Shown here: positions 24,694 to 33,513 of the stretch, piece by piece | How positions within the stretch are numbered: position 1 is the stretch's first letter | Layout: each line of letters opens with the position of its first letter | Assembly (NCBI GenBank): GCA_017619615.1 | Contig: JAFZRY010000005.1 | Location: 1-64,000, forward strand | Source of the DNA: Lachnospiraceae bacterium | GTDB taxonomy: Bacteria; Bacillota; Clostridia; Lachnospirales; Lachnospiraceae | DNA: 64,000 bases | Reading direction: 5' to 3' | Translations under genes and position numbers: made by a program | The notes under the pieces: generated by a model | What the model was told of the DNA's origin: nothing | Seen by the model: only the letters and a program-made list of their open reading frames with translations | The model's database searches: none

Positions 24694-25167
24694 TCACCCT
24701 TCCGTGGTCTCCTCCGGTCCGTATTCCTCCGCGGCGCCTCCCGGGGCCGTGCAGTCGGAGATGTGTTCCAGGATCAGGCAGGTGCAGAAGGCGATGAAAC
24801 CGATCAGGAGGACCAGGCTCCAGAAATACGGCGCCGCATTGCCGAAGATCCCGGACAGGACGGGGAGTCCGAAAAAGAGCCCTAATATGTATACGAAAAG
24901 GAACAGCAAAACGGCTTTGATCACAAAGGAATAGGAGATGGGCTTCTCCCGTTTCCTCCCGGCCGAATACGCGGGATCCAGCAGGCGGGCCGGTTCGGTC
25001 TCAAAGGCCTCCGACAGTTTCTCCAGCATGCCCAGGTCGGGGAAGGACGTGCCGCGCTCCCAGCTGGAAACGGTCTGCCGCGTGACGCCGATCCGCTCCG
25101 CCAGCTGCGCCTGACTCATCCCCTGTTCCGTCCGCAGTTTTCTGATGTTGTTGGAAATGTCCGCCAT
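24694..25167 (-). CDS. XRE-type transcriptional regulator with membrane tail
   Basis: 157 residues. The N-terminal helix-turn-helix (about 3-60) reads MADISNNIRKLRTEQGMSQA, then AERIGVTRQTVSSWERG, typical of XRE regulators. It is followed by two hydrophobic helices (about 80-102 and 112-135), so the regulator is tethered to the membrane. Such proteins often control nearby transporters or respond to envelope state, but no target is evident here. I start at ATG 25167; the longer frame to 25251 has no family support. Confidence 0.85.
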   Translation of the reverse strand: MADISNNIRKLRTEQGMSQAQLAERIGVTRQTVSSWERGTSFPDLGMLEKLSEAFETEPARLLDPAYSAGRKREKPISYSFVIKAVLLFLFVYILGLFFGLPVLSGIFGNAAPYFWSLVLLIGFIAFCTCLILEHISDCTAPGGAAEEYGPEETTEG

Positions 25168-25196
25168 TTTTTCACGCCCCTTTCTTTTCTGAGCCC

Positions 25197-25225
25197 ATTT
25201 TACCAGTCCCGCCGCTCCCGGGCAA
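25197..25225 (-). promoter_or_regulatory. Probable promoter of the XRE regulator gene
   Basis: On the minus strand TTGCCC (25220-25225), 17 bases and TAAAAT (25197-25202), about 25 bases before the ribosome site. Confidence 0.5.
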
Positions 25226-25287
25226 GAATAAATCCCCTGACATCCTGTCAAATCAGGCGGTCAGGCGTAAAAAGACCGATTTGTTTG

Positions 25288-25452
25288 CAGGGGCGGCCGC
25301 AGTAATCGTAGGGCGGCCATTGGCCGCCTGAATCAAGGCCGGGGAAGAATTGTCTCCCCGGCGGTTTTACACCAAGGGCGGCCGATGGCCGCCCCTTACG
25401 GTGTTTCCTTCATGAACAGGGCCGGGAGGAACCGTCCCCCCATGGCCCTGTT
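25288..25452. repeat. Mixed family B and A repeats
   Basis: Contains GGGCGGCC/GGCCGCC hairpins at about 25310-25330 and 25375-25395, a CCGGGGA/TCTCCCCGG hairpin between them, and a family A unit (AACAGGGCC...GGCCCTGTTT) at 25415-25452. No gene is visible in the 300-base gap that holds them. Confidence 0.75.
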
Positions 25453-25467
25453 TCAGATTCTTTCGGA

Positions 25468-26643
25468 TCAGGCGAGGTCCTTCAGCTTCGCCAGGCGGTC
25501 GATCGCCGCGTCGAGGACGGCTTCGCTGCGGGCGAAGTGGAGGCGGATGTAGCGGTTGACGGGTTCGCGGAAGAAGGAGGAGCCGGGGACGGCGGCGACG
25601 CCGATCTCACGGGCGAGCCATTCGCAGAACTGGAGGTCGGTCCAGCCGGCGAAGCGGTCCATGTCCAGGAACTCCTGGATGTCGATCATGACGAAATACG
25701 TGCCCTGCGGGACGTTGTGCTTCAGCCCGATCTGGTCCAGGCCCGCCAGCAGGTAGTCCCGCTTGCCCTGATACAGTTTGTTCAGCCCTTCATAGTACTC
25801 GCCGCCCAGCTGAAGGCCGGCGGTCGCCGCTTCCTGCAGGGGCGCGGCCGCGCCGACGGTCAGGAAGTCGTGGACTTTCTTCGCGGCCTCGATGAATTCC
25901 GCGGGGCCGATGATGTACCCCAGCCGCCATCCCGTGATAGAAAACGTCTTGGACAGGGAATTGCAGGTGATCGTGTGGTCGAACATCCCGGGCAGCGCGG
26001 ACATGTACGTGTGTTTGTACGGGGCGTAGACCAGGTGCTCGTAGACCTCGTCCGTCACGACGTACGCGTCGTACCGGACCGCCAGCCGCCCGATCACCTC
26101 CAGCTCCTCGTACGTGAACACTTTCCCGCTCGGGTTGGACGGGTTGCAGACGATGATGGCCTTGGCGCCCTGCCGGAAGCCGTCCTCCACGAGGCGGATG
26201 TCGAAATCATATTCCGGCGGGACGAGCGGGATGTAGATCGGTTCCGCGCCGCTCAGGATGGCGTCCGCGCCGTAGTTTTCGTAGAACGGCGAGAAGACCA
26301 TGACTTTGTCGCCGGGGTTGCAGACGGTCATCATGGCGCACATCATGGCTTCCGTGCTGCCGCAGGTGACCACGATCTCGGTGTCGGGATCGACCGGCCG
26401 GCCGATGGCGCGCCCCTGCTTCCGGGCCAGCGCCTCCCGCAGATTGGCGGCGCCGAACGTGATCGAATACTGGTGAGGGCCGTTCGCGGCGACGCGGACG
26501 AGCGCCTCGGTCAGTTCCTTGGGCGGGTCGAAATCCGGGAACCCCTGGGACAGGTTGATGGCCCCGTACTGATTGCTGATCCGCGTCATCCGCCGGATGA
26601 CGGAATCCGTGAACGTCTGGACTCTGTTGCTGATTTGCGGCAT
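25468..26643 (-). CDS. Pyridoxal-phosphate aminotransferase, class I/II
   Basis: 391 residues of fold-type I. Visible blocks include INLSQGFPDFDPP, GSTEAMMCAMMTV, CNPSNPSGKVFTYEEL, DEVYEHLVY and the lysine that binds PLP in SLSKTFSITGWRLGY (about 230-245). The SQGFPDF opening is found in the methionine/kynurenine/aspartate aminotransferase group (PatA/YbdL-like). Substrate specificity is not settled by sequence. Likely monocistronic or preceded by the small membrane protein gene 41 bases upstream. Confidence 0.9.
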   Translation of the reverse strand: MPQISNRVQTFTDSVIRRMTRISNQYGAINLSQGFPDFDPPKELTEALVRVAANGPHQYSITFGAANLREALARKQGRAIGRPVDPDTEIVVTCGSTEAMMCAMMTVCNPGDKVMVFSPFYENYGADAILSGAEPIYIPLVPPEYDFDIRLVEDGFRQGAKAIIVCNPSNPSGKVFTYEELEVIGRLAVRYDAYVVTDEVYEHLVYAPYKHTYMSALPGMFDHTITCNSLSKTFSITGWRLGYIIGPAEFIEAAKKVHDFLTVGAAAPLQEAATAGLQLGGEYYEGLNKLYQGKRDYLLAGLDQIGLKHNVPQGTYFVMIDIQEFLDMDRFAGWTDLQFCEWLAREIGVAAVPGSSFFREPVNRYIRLHFARSEAVLDAAIDRLAKLKDLA

Positions 26644-26684
26644 GGATCGATCCTCCGGGAAGGGGCGGCCCGCCCTTCATTTGT

Positions 26685-26867
26685 TTACGGCATGCGGTCG
26701 ATGGAACCCTGCTGATTGCTGCAATTCCCCGGCTGGTGCGGCTTTTTGGGGAAAAAGAGGCAGATCAGGATGAAAACGATGACGGCCAGCACGGCCAGCC
26801 AGGTCAGCCCTGACGGCCCCGATCCCTCGGCGGCCGCGGCCGGGATCCCTGCAAAACAATTCGTCAT
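26685..26867 (-). CDS. Small single-helix membrane protein, hypothetical
   Basis: 60 residues. A hydrophobic segment TWLAVLAVIVFILICLFF (about 22-39) followed by a basic, Pro/Gln-rich cytoplasmic tail suggests a one-pass membrane protein. AGGGAG lies five bases before the ATG. It stands just upstream of the aminotransferase gene on the same strand. I recognise no family; the clean ribosome site and membrane profile are the main support. Confidence 0.5.
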   Translation of the reverse strand: MTNCFAGIPAAAAEGSGPSGLTWLAVLAVIVFILICLFFPKKPHQPGNCSNQQGSIDRMP

Positions 26868-26899
26868 AATGCTCCCTCGGACGGGCGTCGCCCGCCTAT

Positions 26900-27060
26900 G
26901 ATGCCATTGGGGGACAGTCCCTGAATGACACTGCCGGTAAGGGACGGTCCCCCATTGGCGCCGGACAGGGCCGGAAGGAACCGTCCCCCGGTGGCCCTGT
27001 CCGGGCCATTTTGAGCGAAACAGGGCCGGGAGGAACCGTCCCCCAGCGGCCCTGTCCTGT
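26900..27060. repeat. Array of family A repeats
   Basis: Four units in about 160 bases: GGGGGACAGTCCC, GGGACGGTCCCCC, and two GGAACCGTCCCCC units with ACAGGGCC...GGCCCTGTC flanks. Located past the 3' end of hydA. Confidence 0.8.
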
Positions 27061-27076
27061 TAAGCGGAGCCCGCGG

Positions 27077-28774
27077 TTATTCCTTCACGTAGCTGACGTG
27101 GAGGAGTCTGTGGGCTTTTTCTTCGTCGTACTCGCTGAGGAGCTGGGTGACGACGGGGTTGCGCTCGGCGCGCTTGAACATGGAGGAGTTGTCAATCCGG
27201 TGGAGGCCTTCGCCGCGGATCTGCTTGACTTCCTTTAGGCCGTAAGGCTGGCCGGCGCCGCCGACGCAGCCGCCCTGGCAGGTCATGACTTCCACCAGGT
27301 GGTAGAAGGCTTTGCCTTCGTCCATTTCCTTCAGCAGCTTCCGGGCGTTGATCAGGCCGTGGACCACGGCGATCTTCAGCTCGGTGTCGCCGATGTGGAC
27401 AACGGTCTCTTTCCGCGATTCGTCGCCGCGGATGCCGAGGGCCGCGATCTCGCGCAGGGCGTTCTTGGACTTGTCCGGGACGCAGTGGCGGATCACCGCT
27501 TCCGCAACGCCGCCGGTGACGCCGTAGATGGCGGCGGCGCCGGAGGACATGCCGAACGGAAGATCCGGGGATTCCAGCTCCACGTCCTGCAGCCGGATGC
27601 CGTTCTCGCGGATCATGTCGATGACTTCGCGGGTCGTCAGCACCAGGTCCACGTCGGGACGGCCGTCAGTCTTAAACTCATCGCGCGCCGCTTCCATCTT
27701 CTTGGCGGTGCAGGGCATGATGGCGATCAGGTAGGTCCGCTTGCCGTCCGCGGCGTCCTTGGCGGCGTATTTGTCACGCAGGACGGCGGCGAAATGCTCC
27801 ATCGGGGACTTGCAGGTGGAGATGTTCTTCAGATACTTCGGGTTCTCGTTCTCCAGATATTTGACCCAGGCGGGGCAGCAGGAGGTGAACATCGGGAAAG
27901 GACCGCCCTTTTCGAGCCGCTCCAGGAATTCGGAGGCCTCGGTGATGGTGGTGATGTCCGCGCCGAAGTTGGTGTCGTAGACTTCGTCCACGCCCATGAG
28001 CTTGAGGGCGGTGACCAGGCGGTCCAGGACGTTTTCGCCGGCGGGGATGCCGAACGCTTCGCCGACGGCCACGCGGACGGCGGGGGCGATCTCCACCACG
28101 GTCCGCAGCTTCGGATCGTGGATGGCGCGCCAGGCTTCGCCGATCTCGTTCTTCACGGTGATGGCGCCGGTCGGGCAGACCGCCGCGCACTGGCCGCAGC
28201 TGACGCACTTGGTCTCGCTCAGCAGGCGTCCGAACGCCGGGGCGACCCGGGCCTGGGAGCCGCGGTTCACGAAGTCGATGATGTTGACGCCCTGCAGTTC
28301 TTCGCAGATGCGCACGCAGTCGCCGCAGAGGATGCACTTGTTGGGGTTCCGGACCACGGCGGGGGAGGAGGTGTCGGGTTCGAGCTTCTCGCGGGTGTCG
28401 CTGAAGCGCACCGCGCGGATCCCGAACTGGTGGGCCAGTTCCTGCAGGCGGCAGTTGCCGCTCTTTTCGCAGGTGGTGCAGTTGCAGTCGTGGGACGCCA
28501 GCATCAGTTCCAGGATGGTGCGGCGGTGCTTGAGCAGGCGCGCGGAATTGGTCTTGATCACCATCCCGTCGCGGGGCTCCAGGGAGCAGGACGCGTCGAT
28601 CTTGCCGCGTTCGTCTTCCACGATGCACATACGGCAGGCGCCGTAGGTGGACAGGTCGGAGTGATAGCAGAAGGTAGGCATTTCGATGCCGGCCTTGCGG
28701 ATGACCGCGAGTACGTTCTTTTCTCCGTCGAAATTGACGCGCTGTCCGTCAATGATCATAACACCTTTTGCCAT
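27077..28774 (-). CDS. hydA: [FeFe] hydrogenase catalytic subunit (NADH-linked, trimeric type)
   Basis: 565 residues. In order: plant-type [2Fe-2S] domain (CYHSDLSTYGACRMC), the His-Cys [4Fe-4S] ligand set (HDCNCTTCEKSGNC), a two-cluster ferredoxin domain (CILCGDCVRIC; CVSCGQCAAVC) and the H-cluster domain with L1 TSCCPAW (about 297), L2 MPCTAKK (about 353) and L3 EVMTCQGGCVGGAGQP (about 495). All H-cluster cysteines are present. It reversibly makes H2 in the cytoplasm. Together with HydB and HydC it forms the NADH/ferredoxin-dependent, probably electron-bifurcating, hydrogenase of fermentative Clostridia. Third gene of hydCBA; maturases HydEFG are not in the window. Confidence 0.95.
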   Translation of the reverse strand: MAKGVMIIDGQRVNFDGEKNVLAVIRKAGIEMPTFCYHSDLSTYGACRMCIVEDERGKIDASCSLEPRDGMVIKTNSARLLKHRRTILELMLASHDCNCTTCEKSGNCRLQELAHQFGIRAVRFSDTREKLEPDTSSPAVVRNPNKCILCGDCVRICEELQGVNIIDFVNRGSQARVAPAFGRLLSETKCVSCGQCAAVCPTGAITVKNEIGEAWRAIHDPKLRTVVEIAPAVRVAVGEAFGIPAGENVLDRLVTALKLMGVDEVYDTNFGADITTITEASEFLERLEKGGPFPMFTSCCPAWVKYLENENPKYLKNISTCKSPMEHFAAVLRDKYAAKDAADGKRTYLIAIMPCTAKKMEAARDEFKTDGRPDVDLVLTTREVIDMIRENGIRLQDVELESPDLPFGMSSGAAAIYGVTGGVAEAVIRHCVPDKSKNALREIAALGIRGDESRKETVVHIGDTELKIAVVHGLINARKLLKEMDEGKAFYHLVEVMTCQGGCVGGAGQPYGLKEVKQIRGEGLHRIDNSSMFKRAERNPVVTQLLSEYDEEKAHRLLHVSYVKE

Positions 28775-28781
28775 GACTTAC

Positions 28782-30665
28782 TCACTCCTCTCTGATAGCG
28801 CCGAAGGGGCAGTTACCGATGCAGGCGCGGCACTGGACGCAGACGCTCTGATCGATGACGTGCGGTTTCCCCACCTGTCCGCTGATGGCTTCCACCGGGC
28901 AGTTCCGGGCGCACTTGGTGCAGCCCCGGCACTTGTCGGGATCGATGATCAGCCCGTGCTTCTTGCCGTTGCAGTGCGGGCAGTACTTGTCCACGACGTG
29001 CGCCAGATATTCGTTGCGGAAATATTTCAGGGTGCTGAGCACCGGCTTGCAGGCCGTCTGGCCCAGGCCGCACAGCGAGGCCTCCGTAATGGTCTCCGCC
29101 AGGCTTTCCAGCAGGTCCAGGTCTTCCAGCGAGCCTTCGTTGTGAATGATCCGCTCCAGGATCTCCAGCATGCGCTTGGTGCCTTCGCGGCAGGGGACGC
29201 ATTTGCCGCAGCTTTCATTCTGCGTGAAGTTCATGAAGAAGCGGGCGACTTCCACCATGCAGGTGTCCTCGTCCATGACGACCAGGCCGCCGGAGCCGAT
29301 GATGGCGCCGACTTTCTTCAGCGAGTCGAAATCCATGGGCAGGTCCAGATGCTCCTCCGTCAGACAGCCGCCCGAAGGGCCGCCGATCTGCACGGCTTTG
29401 AATTTCTTGCCGTCCTTGATGCCGCCGCCGATGTCGAAGATCACCTGGCGCAGCGTGGTGCCCATGGGCACTTCCACCAGGCCGGTGTTGACCACGTTGC
29501 CGGTCAGCGCGAAGGTCTTGGTGCCGGGGGATTTTTCCGTGCCGATGCTGCGGTACCAGTCGGCGCCGTTCAGCACGATCTGCGGCACGTTGGCGTACGT
29601 TTCCACGTTGTTGAGCACCGTGGGCTTGCCCCACAGGCCCTGGTCCACGGTCCGGGGCGGTTTGACGCGGGGCATGCCGCGCTTGCCCTCGATGGAGGAC
29701 GTCAAGGCGCTGCCTTCGCCGCAGACGAACGCGCCGGCGCCGCGGTTGATGTGCATGTGGAAGTTAAAGCCGCTGCCCATGATGTCGTCGCCCAGCAGGC
29801 CCAGTTCCTCGGCCTTGGCGATGGCGATGCGCAGGCGCTTCACCGCCAGCGGATATTCGGCGCGGACGTAGATGTAGCCCTCGGTGGCCCCGGTGGCCAC
29901 GCCCGCGATCAGCATGCCTTCCAGCACGCTGTGGGGATTGCCTTCCATGACGCCCTGGTCCATGAACGCGCCGGGGTCGCCTTCGTCGCCGTTGCAGACG
30001 ACGTATTTCACGTCGGACACGTTCCGCCGCACGCTTTCCCACTTGCGGCCGGCCGGGAATCCGCCGCCGCCGCGGCCGCGCAGGCCGGAATCGGAAATGG
30101 TCTGGCAGATCTCCTTGTCCGTCATTTCGAACAGCGCCTTCTCAAACGCGCTGTAGCCGCCCAGGGCGATGTATTCCAGGATGTCCTCGGCGTCGCTCTT
30201 GCCGCTGTTCTTTAAGACGATCCGCTGCTGCAGCTTGTAGAACGGGATGTCGTCCCGGCGCTGATAGACCTGGCCGTCGCGCTGATACAGCAGGCGTTCG
30301 ATCACTTCGCCGCCCAGCAGGGTCTTCTCGATGATCTCGTCGCAGTCCTCGACGTGCACGTGGGTGTACAGGATGTCCAGGGGCTCGATGCTCACCAGCG
30401 GGCCGATCTCGCAGAAACCGTGGCAGCCGCTCTTTTTCAGGTGCACGCCGCCTTCGCCGTGATCTTCCTCCCGCAGGGCGACCATCACGTTCAGGCCCCT
30501 CTTCGCGCAGGCTTCTTTTAAGTAATCGTAGACTTTCATGGAGCCGCTGGCCACGCAGCCGGTGCCGGCGCAGACCAGGACTTTGAGCTGCTGTTTTTCC
30601 AGCAGGGCCCGGGCTTCCGCCTTCAGGGCTTCAAAGCCTTCGCGGGTCAGTTTCGTTTCAGCCAT
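28782..30665 (-). CDS. hydB: Hydrogenase NADH-binding subunit (NuoF-like)
   Basis: 627 residues. N-terminal thioredoxin-like [2Fe-2S] domain (VCAGTGCVASGS...CHGFCEIGP), NuoF core with the NADH/FMN loops GRGGGGFPAGRKWE (about 194) and CNGDEGDPGAF, the [4Fe-4S] motif SCGKCVPCREGTKRM (about 483) and a C-terminal two-cluster ferredoxin (CRGCTKCARNCP; CVQCRACIGNCP). It carries the flavin and the NADH site and relays electrons to HydA. It overlaps hydC by eight bases and lies seven bases upstream of hydA, so the three subunits are made together. Confidence 0.95.
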   Translation of the reverse strand: MAETKLTREGFEALKAEARALLEKQQLKVLVCAGTGCVASGSMKVYDYLKEACAKRGLNVMVALREEDHGEGGVHLKKSGCHGFCEIGPLVSIEPLDILYTHVHVEDCDEIIEKTLLGGEVIERLLYQRDGQVYQRRDDIPFYKLQQRIVLKNSGKSDAEDILEYIALGGYSAFEKALFEMTDKEICQTISDSGLRGRGGGGFPAGRKWESVRRNVSDVKYVVCNGDEGDPGAFMDQGVMEGNPHSVLEGMLIAGVATGATEGYIYVRAEYPLAVKRLRIAIAKAEELGLLGDDIMGSGFNFHMHINRGAGAFVCGEGSALTSSIEGKRGMPRVKPPRTVDQGLWGKPTVLNNVETYANVPQIVLNGADWYRSIGTEKSPGTKTFALTGNVVNTGLVEVPMGTTLRQVIFDIGGGIKDGKKFKAVQIGGPSGGCLTEEHLDLPMDFDSLKKVGAIIGSGGLVVMDEDTCMVEVARFFMNFTQNESCGKCVPCREGTKRMLEILERIIHNEGSLEDLDLLESLAETITEASLCGLGQTACKPVLSTLKYFRNEYLAHVVDKYCPHCNGKKHGLIIDPDKCRGCTKCARNCPVEAISGQVGKPHVIDQSVCVQCRACIGNCPFGAIREE

Positions 30666-31152
30666 TTTGCGCCTCCTTTGCCCGGATGTCTTCCAGCAGC
30701 GCGACCGCCGCTTCGGGGGTCATTTTGGCATGGACTTCATCGTTGATCGTCATGGCGGGGGCCAGGGAGCAGGCGCCCAGGCAGGCGACGGTCTCCAGGG
30801 TGAAGAGCAGGTCGGAAGACGTCTTCTGCTTGCCCTGCAGGCCCAGATATTCCCGCAGCCCGTCGTAGATCGGCTGGGATTTCCGGACGTGGCAGGCCGT
30901 GCCGTTGCACACCTTGATGATGTATTTCCCTTTGGCTTCCAGGGAAAAGTTCTCATAGAAGGTGGCCACGCTGTAGACCTTGGCGACGCCGATGCCCAGT
31001 TTTTCCGCGATCTTTTCCAGAACGTCCTGGCTCAGATACTTGTACTCGGCCTGGATATCCTGCATGATCGCGATGATGTTCTCCCGCCGGCAGCCGTAAG
31101 AGTCGATGATCTCTTCCGCGCGCCGGACCATTGCTTCGTTTGCAGCATCCAT
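30658..31152 (-). CDS. hydC: Hydrogenase NuoE-like [2Fe-2S] subunit
   Basis: 164 residues. The [2Fe-2S] ligands are in VCNGTACHV and TVACLGACSLAPAM, as in NuoE and HndA. The protein is of normal length for the family. I start at ATG 31152 (MDAANEAMVRRAEE), 11 bases after AGGAGG; a longer frame to 31239 would read through the promoter. First gene of hydCBA, driven by the promoter at 31196-31224. Confidence 0.93.
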   Translation of the reverse strand: MDAANEAMVRRAEEIIDSYGCRRENIIAIMQDIQAEYKYLSQDVLEKIAEKLGIGVAKVYSVATFYENFSLEAKGKYIIKVCNGTACHVRKSQPIYDGLREYLGLQGKQKTSSDLLFTLETVACLGACSLAPAMTINDEVHAKMTPEAAVALLEDIRAKEAQNG

Positions 31153-31195
31153 AGGTGATCTGTCCTCCTTTTCAGTTTTCGGGATCAGCAGAGTA

Positions 31196-31224
31196 ATCAT
31201 AACAAACAAAAAAGATGCCGTCAA
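31196..31224 (-). promoter_or_regulatory. Promoter of hydCBA, embedded in the fbp terminator
   Basis: On the minus strand TTGACG (31219-31224), 17 bases and TATGAT (31196-31201). The -35 element is part of the 3' arm of the fbp terminator stem and the T-run is the spacer. Confidence 0.8.
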
Positions 31225-31240
31225 GATTTCCGACGGCATC
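31207..31240 (-). terminator. Terminator of fbp overlapping the hydCBA promoter
   Basis: GATGCCGTC pairs with GACGGCATC (9 bp, 9-base loop) and is followed by TTTTTTG on the minus strand, 23 bases past the fbp stop. Confidence 0.85.
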
Positions 31241-31263
31241 GGGCAAACGGAAAAGGGGGATAT

Positions 31264-33249
31264 TTACTTGTGCGCTTCTTTCACCACGCCGTCGCGGTAG
31301 GCCTGCAGCAGGGCTTTCAGGTCGTCCACCTGGGCCTGCAGCTCGCGGCCCATGTCGGTGTCGCGGACTTTCAGGCGCTGCTCCATGCGCTCGAAGATGA
31401 CGGGGGTGGAGTCGATGTCGAAGTTCTCCTCCAGCGCCTTTTCCTTGCCGGCGAAGGGCTGGTGGGAGACGATGCGGTAGTGTTCCGCGTTGAAGACCAG
31501 GGTGTAGCCCGCGATGCCGCTGGTGGGCTGGTAGGCCTTGCAGAAGCCGCCGTCGATCACGATCAGCTTGCCGCCGCCCTTGACGGGGCTCTCGCCCTTG
31601 CCGGTCTTCACCGGCACGTGGCCGTTCACGATGTGGCAGTGCGGGCCTTCGAGCCCGAATTCCTTCAGCAGATACTCGCAGATCTCCTGCTTTTCGTACA
31701 GCTTGTAATACGCGTTCTTCGGCTCCGCCCACGCGGCCTCGTCCCTGATCAGCCGGCGCTCGAACGTGGTCATGCAGTCCTTGCCGAACAGCGGGCTGTT
31801 GCGGCCGGCCCACAGGAACCACAGGAAATCCTTGCCGCGTTCCTTGTCCGGGGATCCGACCTTGTAGTAATACGCCTGGCGCGCGGCCTTGTCCGCGTAA
31901 TCGAACAGCGCGCGGCCTTTCCGTTCCTTGCCGCCCAGCGTGAAGGTGAGCAGCTCGCCGTCCGGGGTCATCGGGACGCAGCCGTGGAAGATCAGGTTGC
32001 CGTTGCAGATCTTGTAGAAGCTGCCCTTCGAATACAGGAAGCGCACGTGGGCCTGCAGCTTTTCGCTGTGCAGGAAGGAGGCGGTCAGCTGGCGGATCAC
32101 GCTGTCCTCCTCCGGGGTCAGCGCGTACGGGTCGGCCGGGTCCACGGTGGGCAGGTCGGTATCCGCGAGCGGCCAGGCGACGCCGTTCTTGGTGACGCAT
32201 TTATTCGCGTAATCGATCTTGTCCAGCAGCAGGCGGTCGTCCATGCCGTATTCCGGGTGGCGCAGGATCTTCTGGCCCTCCAGCTTGAACAGGATCACAG
32301 TGATGGCCTTGTGCATGCGGGCGGAGAGGAGCTTGTCCTTTTCGGTGTACTGCGCGGCGTCGTCCCCGGTGAGTTTGACCTTAAAGCAGGAGACGTCGTG
32401 GTCTTTATAGACTTCGTTCGCGAAGACGGAGAGGGGGCGCAGGGAGATGCCGTAGCCGGTCTCGATGACCTCCAGGTTGTTGTAATGGATGGAGTTGGAG
32501 ACGACGGTGGCGACCAGCGTGCGGCTGCCGCAGGCGGCGCCCATCCAGAGGATGTCGTGGTTGCCCCACTGGACGTCCACGTTGTGGTAGTTCATCAGGT
32601 CGTCCAGGATCACGTCGGCGCGCGGGCCGCGGTCGAAGATGTCGCCCGCCAGGTGGAGCTGGTCCACCATCCGCTTGATCACGTCCGCCAGCGCGGCGAT
32701 CAGGCCGTCCGCCTGGTCGATCTCGATGACCGTCGCGATGATGTTCTCGAAATAATCGTGCTTCTCCGCCTCGCTGCTGTGCGTCTGGATGAGTTCCTCG
32801 ATGATGTACGCGTAGTCCGGGGACAGCGATTTGCGCACCTTGGAGCGCGAATACCGCGCGGAGACCGAACGCGCCAGCTCCACCAGCCGGTGCAGCGTGA
32901 TGCGGTACCACTCGCCCGGGTCCTTCAGCGTGGGCAGGATGCGTTTCAGCTTCTCTTTGGGATAGTAGATCAGCGTCGCCAGCTGGTCCCGGTCCTCCAG
33001 GGACACCGTGTCGCCGAACAGTTCGTCGATCCGCTGGCGGACGACGCCGGAGCACGCGTTGATCAGGTGCCGGAACGCCTCGTGCTCACCGTGCACGTCG
33101 GAAATGAAATGCTCGCAGCCCTTGGGCAGGTTCATGATGGCCTGCAGGTTGATGATCTCCCGCCCGGCGTCCTTCACCGTGGGGAATTCGCGGGCGAGCA
33201 GGGTCAGGTAGCGCAGTTCTTCGAGGGAATACTGACGGGTGTCTTTCAT
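31264..33249 (-). CDS. fbp: Fructose-1,6-bisphosphatase, class III
   Basis: 661 residues, the length of Firmicute class III enzymes. The metallophosphatase core shows SDVHGEHEAF (about 47), GDIFDRGPRAD (about 200) and QWGNHDILWMG (about 227), the ligands of the dinuclear metal site; the C-terminal half continues with family blocks such as HIVNGHVPVKTGKGESPVKG. It dephosphorylates fructose-1,6-bisphosphate in gluconeogenesis. Start at ATG 33249 (MKDTRQYSLEELRYL) with GAGG upstream. Divergent from fba, the aldolase that produces its substrate; both promoters share the 260-base gap. Confidence 0.95.
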   Translation of the reverse strand: MKDTRQYSLEELRYLTLLAREFPTVKDAGREIINLQAIMNLPKGCEHFISDVHGEHEAFRHLINACSGVVRQRIDELFGDTVSLEDRDQLATLIYYPKEKLKRILPTLKDPGEWYRITLHRLVELARSVSARYSRSKVRKSLSPDYAYIIEELIQTHSSEAEKHDYFENIIATVIEIDQADGLIAALADVIKRMVDQLHLAGDIFDRGPRADVILDDLMNYHNVDVQWGNHDILWMGAACGSRTLVATVVSNSIHYNNLEVIETGYGISLRPLSVFANEVYKDHDVSCFKVKLTGDDAAQYTEKDKLLSARMHKAITVILFKLEGQKILRHPEYGMDDRLLLDKIDYANKCVTKNGVAWPLADTDLPTVDPADPYALTPEEDSVIRQLTASFLHSEKLQAHVRFLYSKGSFYKICNGNLIFHGCVPMTPDGELLTFTLGGKERKGRALFDYADKAARQAYYYKVGSPDKERGKDFLWFLWAGRNSPLFGKDCMTTFERRLIRDEAAWAEPKNAYYKLYEKQEICEYLLKEFGLEGPHCHIVNGHVPVKTGKGESPVKGGGKLIVIDGGFCKAYQPTSGIAGYTLVFNAEHYRIVSHQPFAGKEKALEENFDIDSTPVIFERMEQRLKVRDTDMGRELQAQVDDLKALLQAYRDGVVKEAHK

Positions 33250-33280
33250 GATAGGCCTCGCTGTGGTCGGAATTTGTCGG

Positions 33281-33301
33281 AAAAACCGCCGGAGACCGGC
33301 G
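33281..33301 (-). promoter_or_regulatory. Terminator-like hairpin in the fbp leader
   Basis: CGCCGG-TCT-CCGGCG followed by GTTTTT on the minus strand, between the fbp promoter and its start codon. Such placement fits an attenuator; the plus strand also has a T-run after the stem. Confidence 0.4.
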
Positions 33302-33315
33302 CTTTCTTTTTTATC

Positions 33316-33344
33316 AGAATACATTATTTGAGAGGCGTATGCAA
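33316..33344 (-). promoter_or_regulatory. Promoter of fbp
   Basis: On the minus strand TTGCAT (33339-33344), 17 bases and TATTCT (33316-33321). Confidence 0.65.
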
Positions 33345-33452
33345 GAGGAAACGGAAGCGAAAAAACGGCCGGAACGGGGCCGGAACCGCCCGCTTCTACT
33401 AAAGATAGTAGGTGCGACGGGCCGAAATGCCATATCTTGTGAAAAAATGTGC

Positions 33453-33480
33453 TTGTATATTCTCCGCAGTGTGATATAAT
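33453..33480 (+). promoter_or_regulatory. Promoter of fba
   Basis: TTGTAT (33453-33458), 16 bases and TATAAT (33475-33480). AGGAGG at 33498-33503 leads to the fba ATG. A small palindrome (CTACT/AGTAG) lies about 50 bases upstream near 33397-33412 and could be an operator. Confidence 0.75.
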
Positions 33481-33513
33481 GTCGGAGATTAAACACCAGG
33501 AGGTTTGTTTACT

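Noticed and set aside
26900..27060. CRISPR-like array
   Set aside because: Units are palindromic, differ in length and orientation, and have no regular unique spacers; no cas gene is present.
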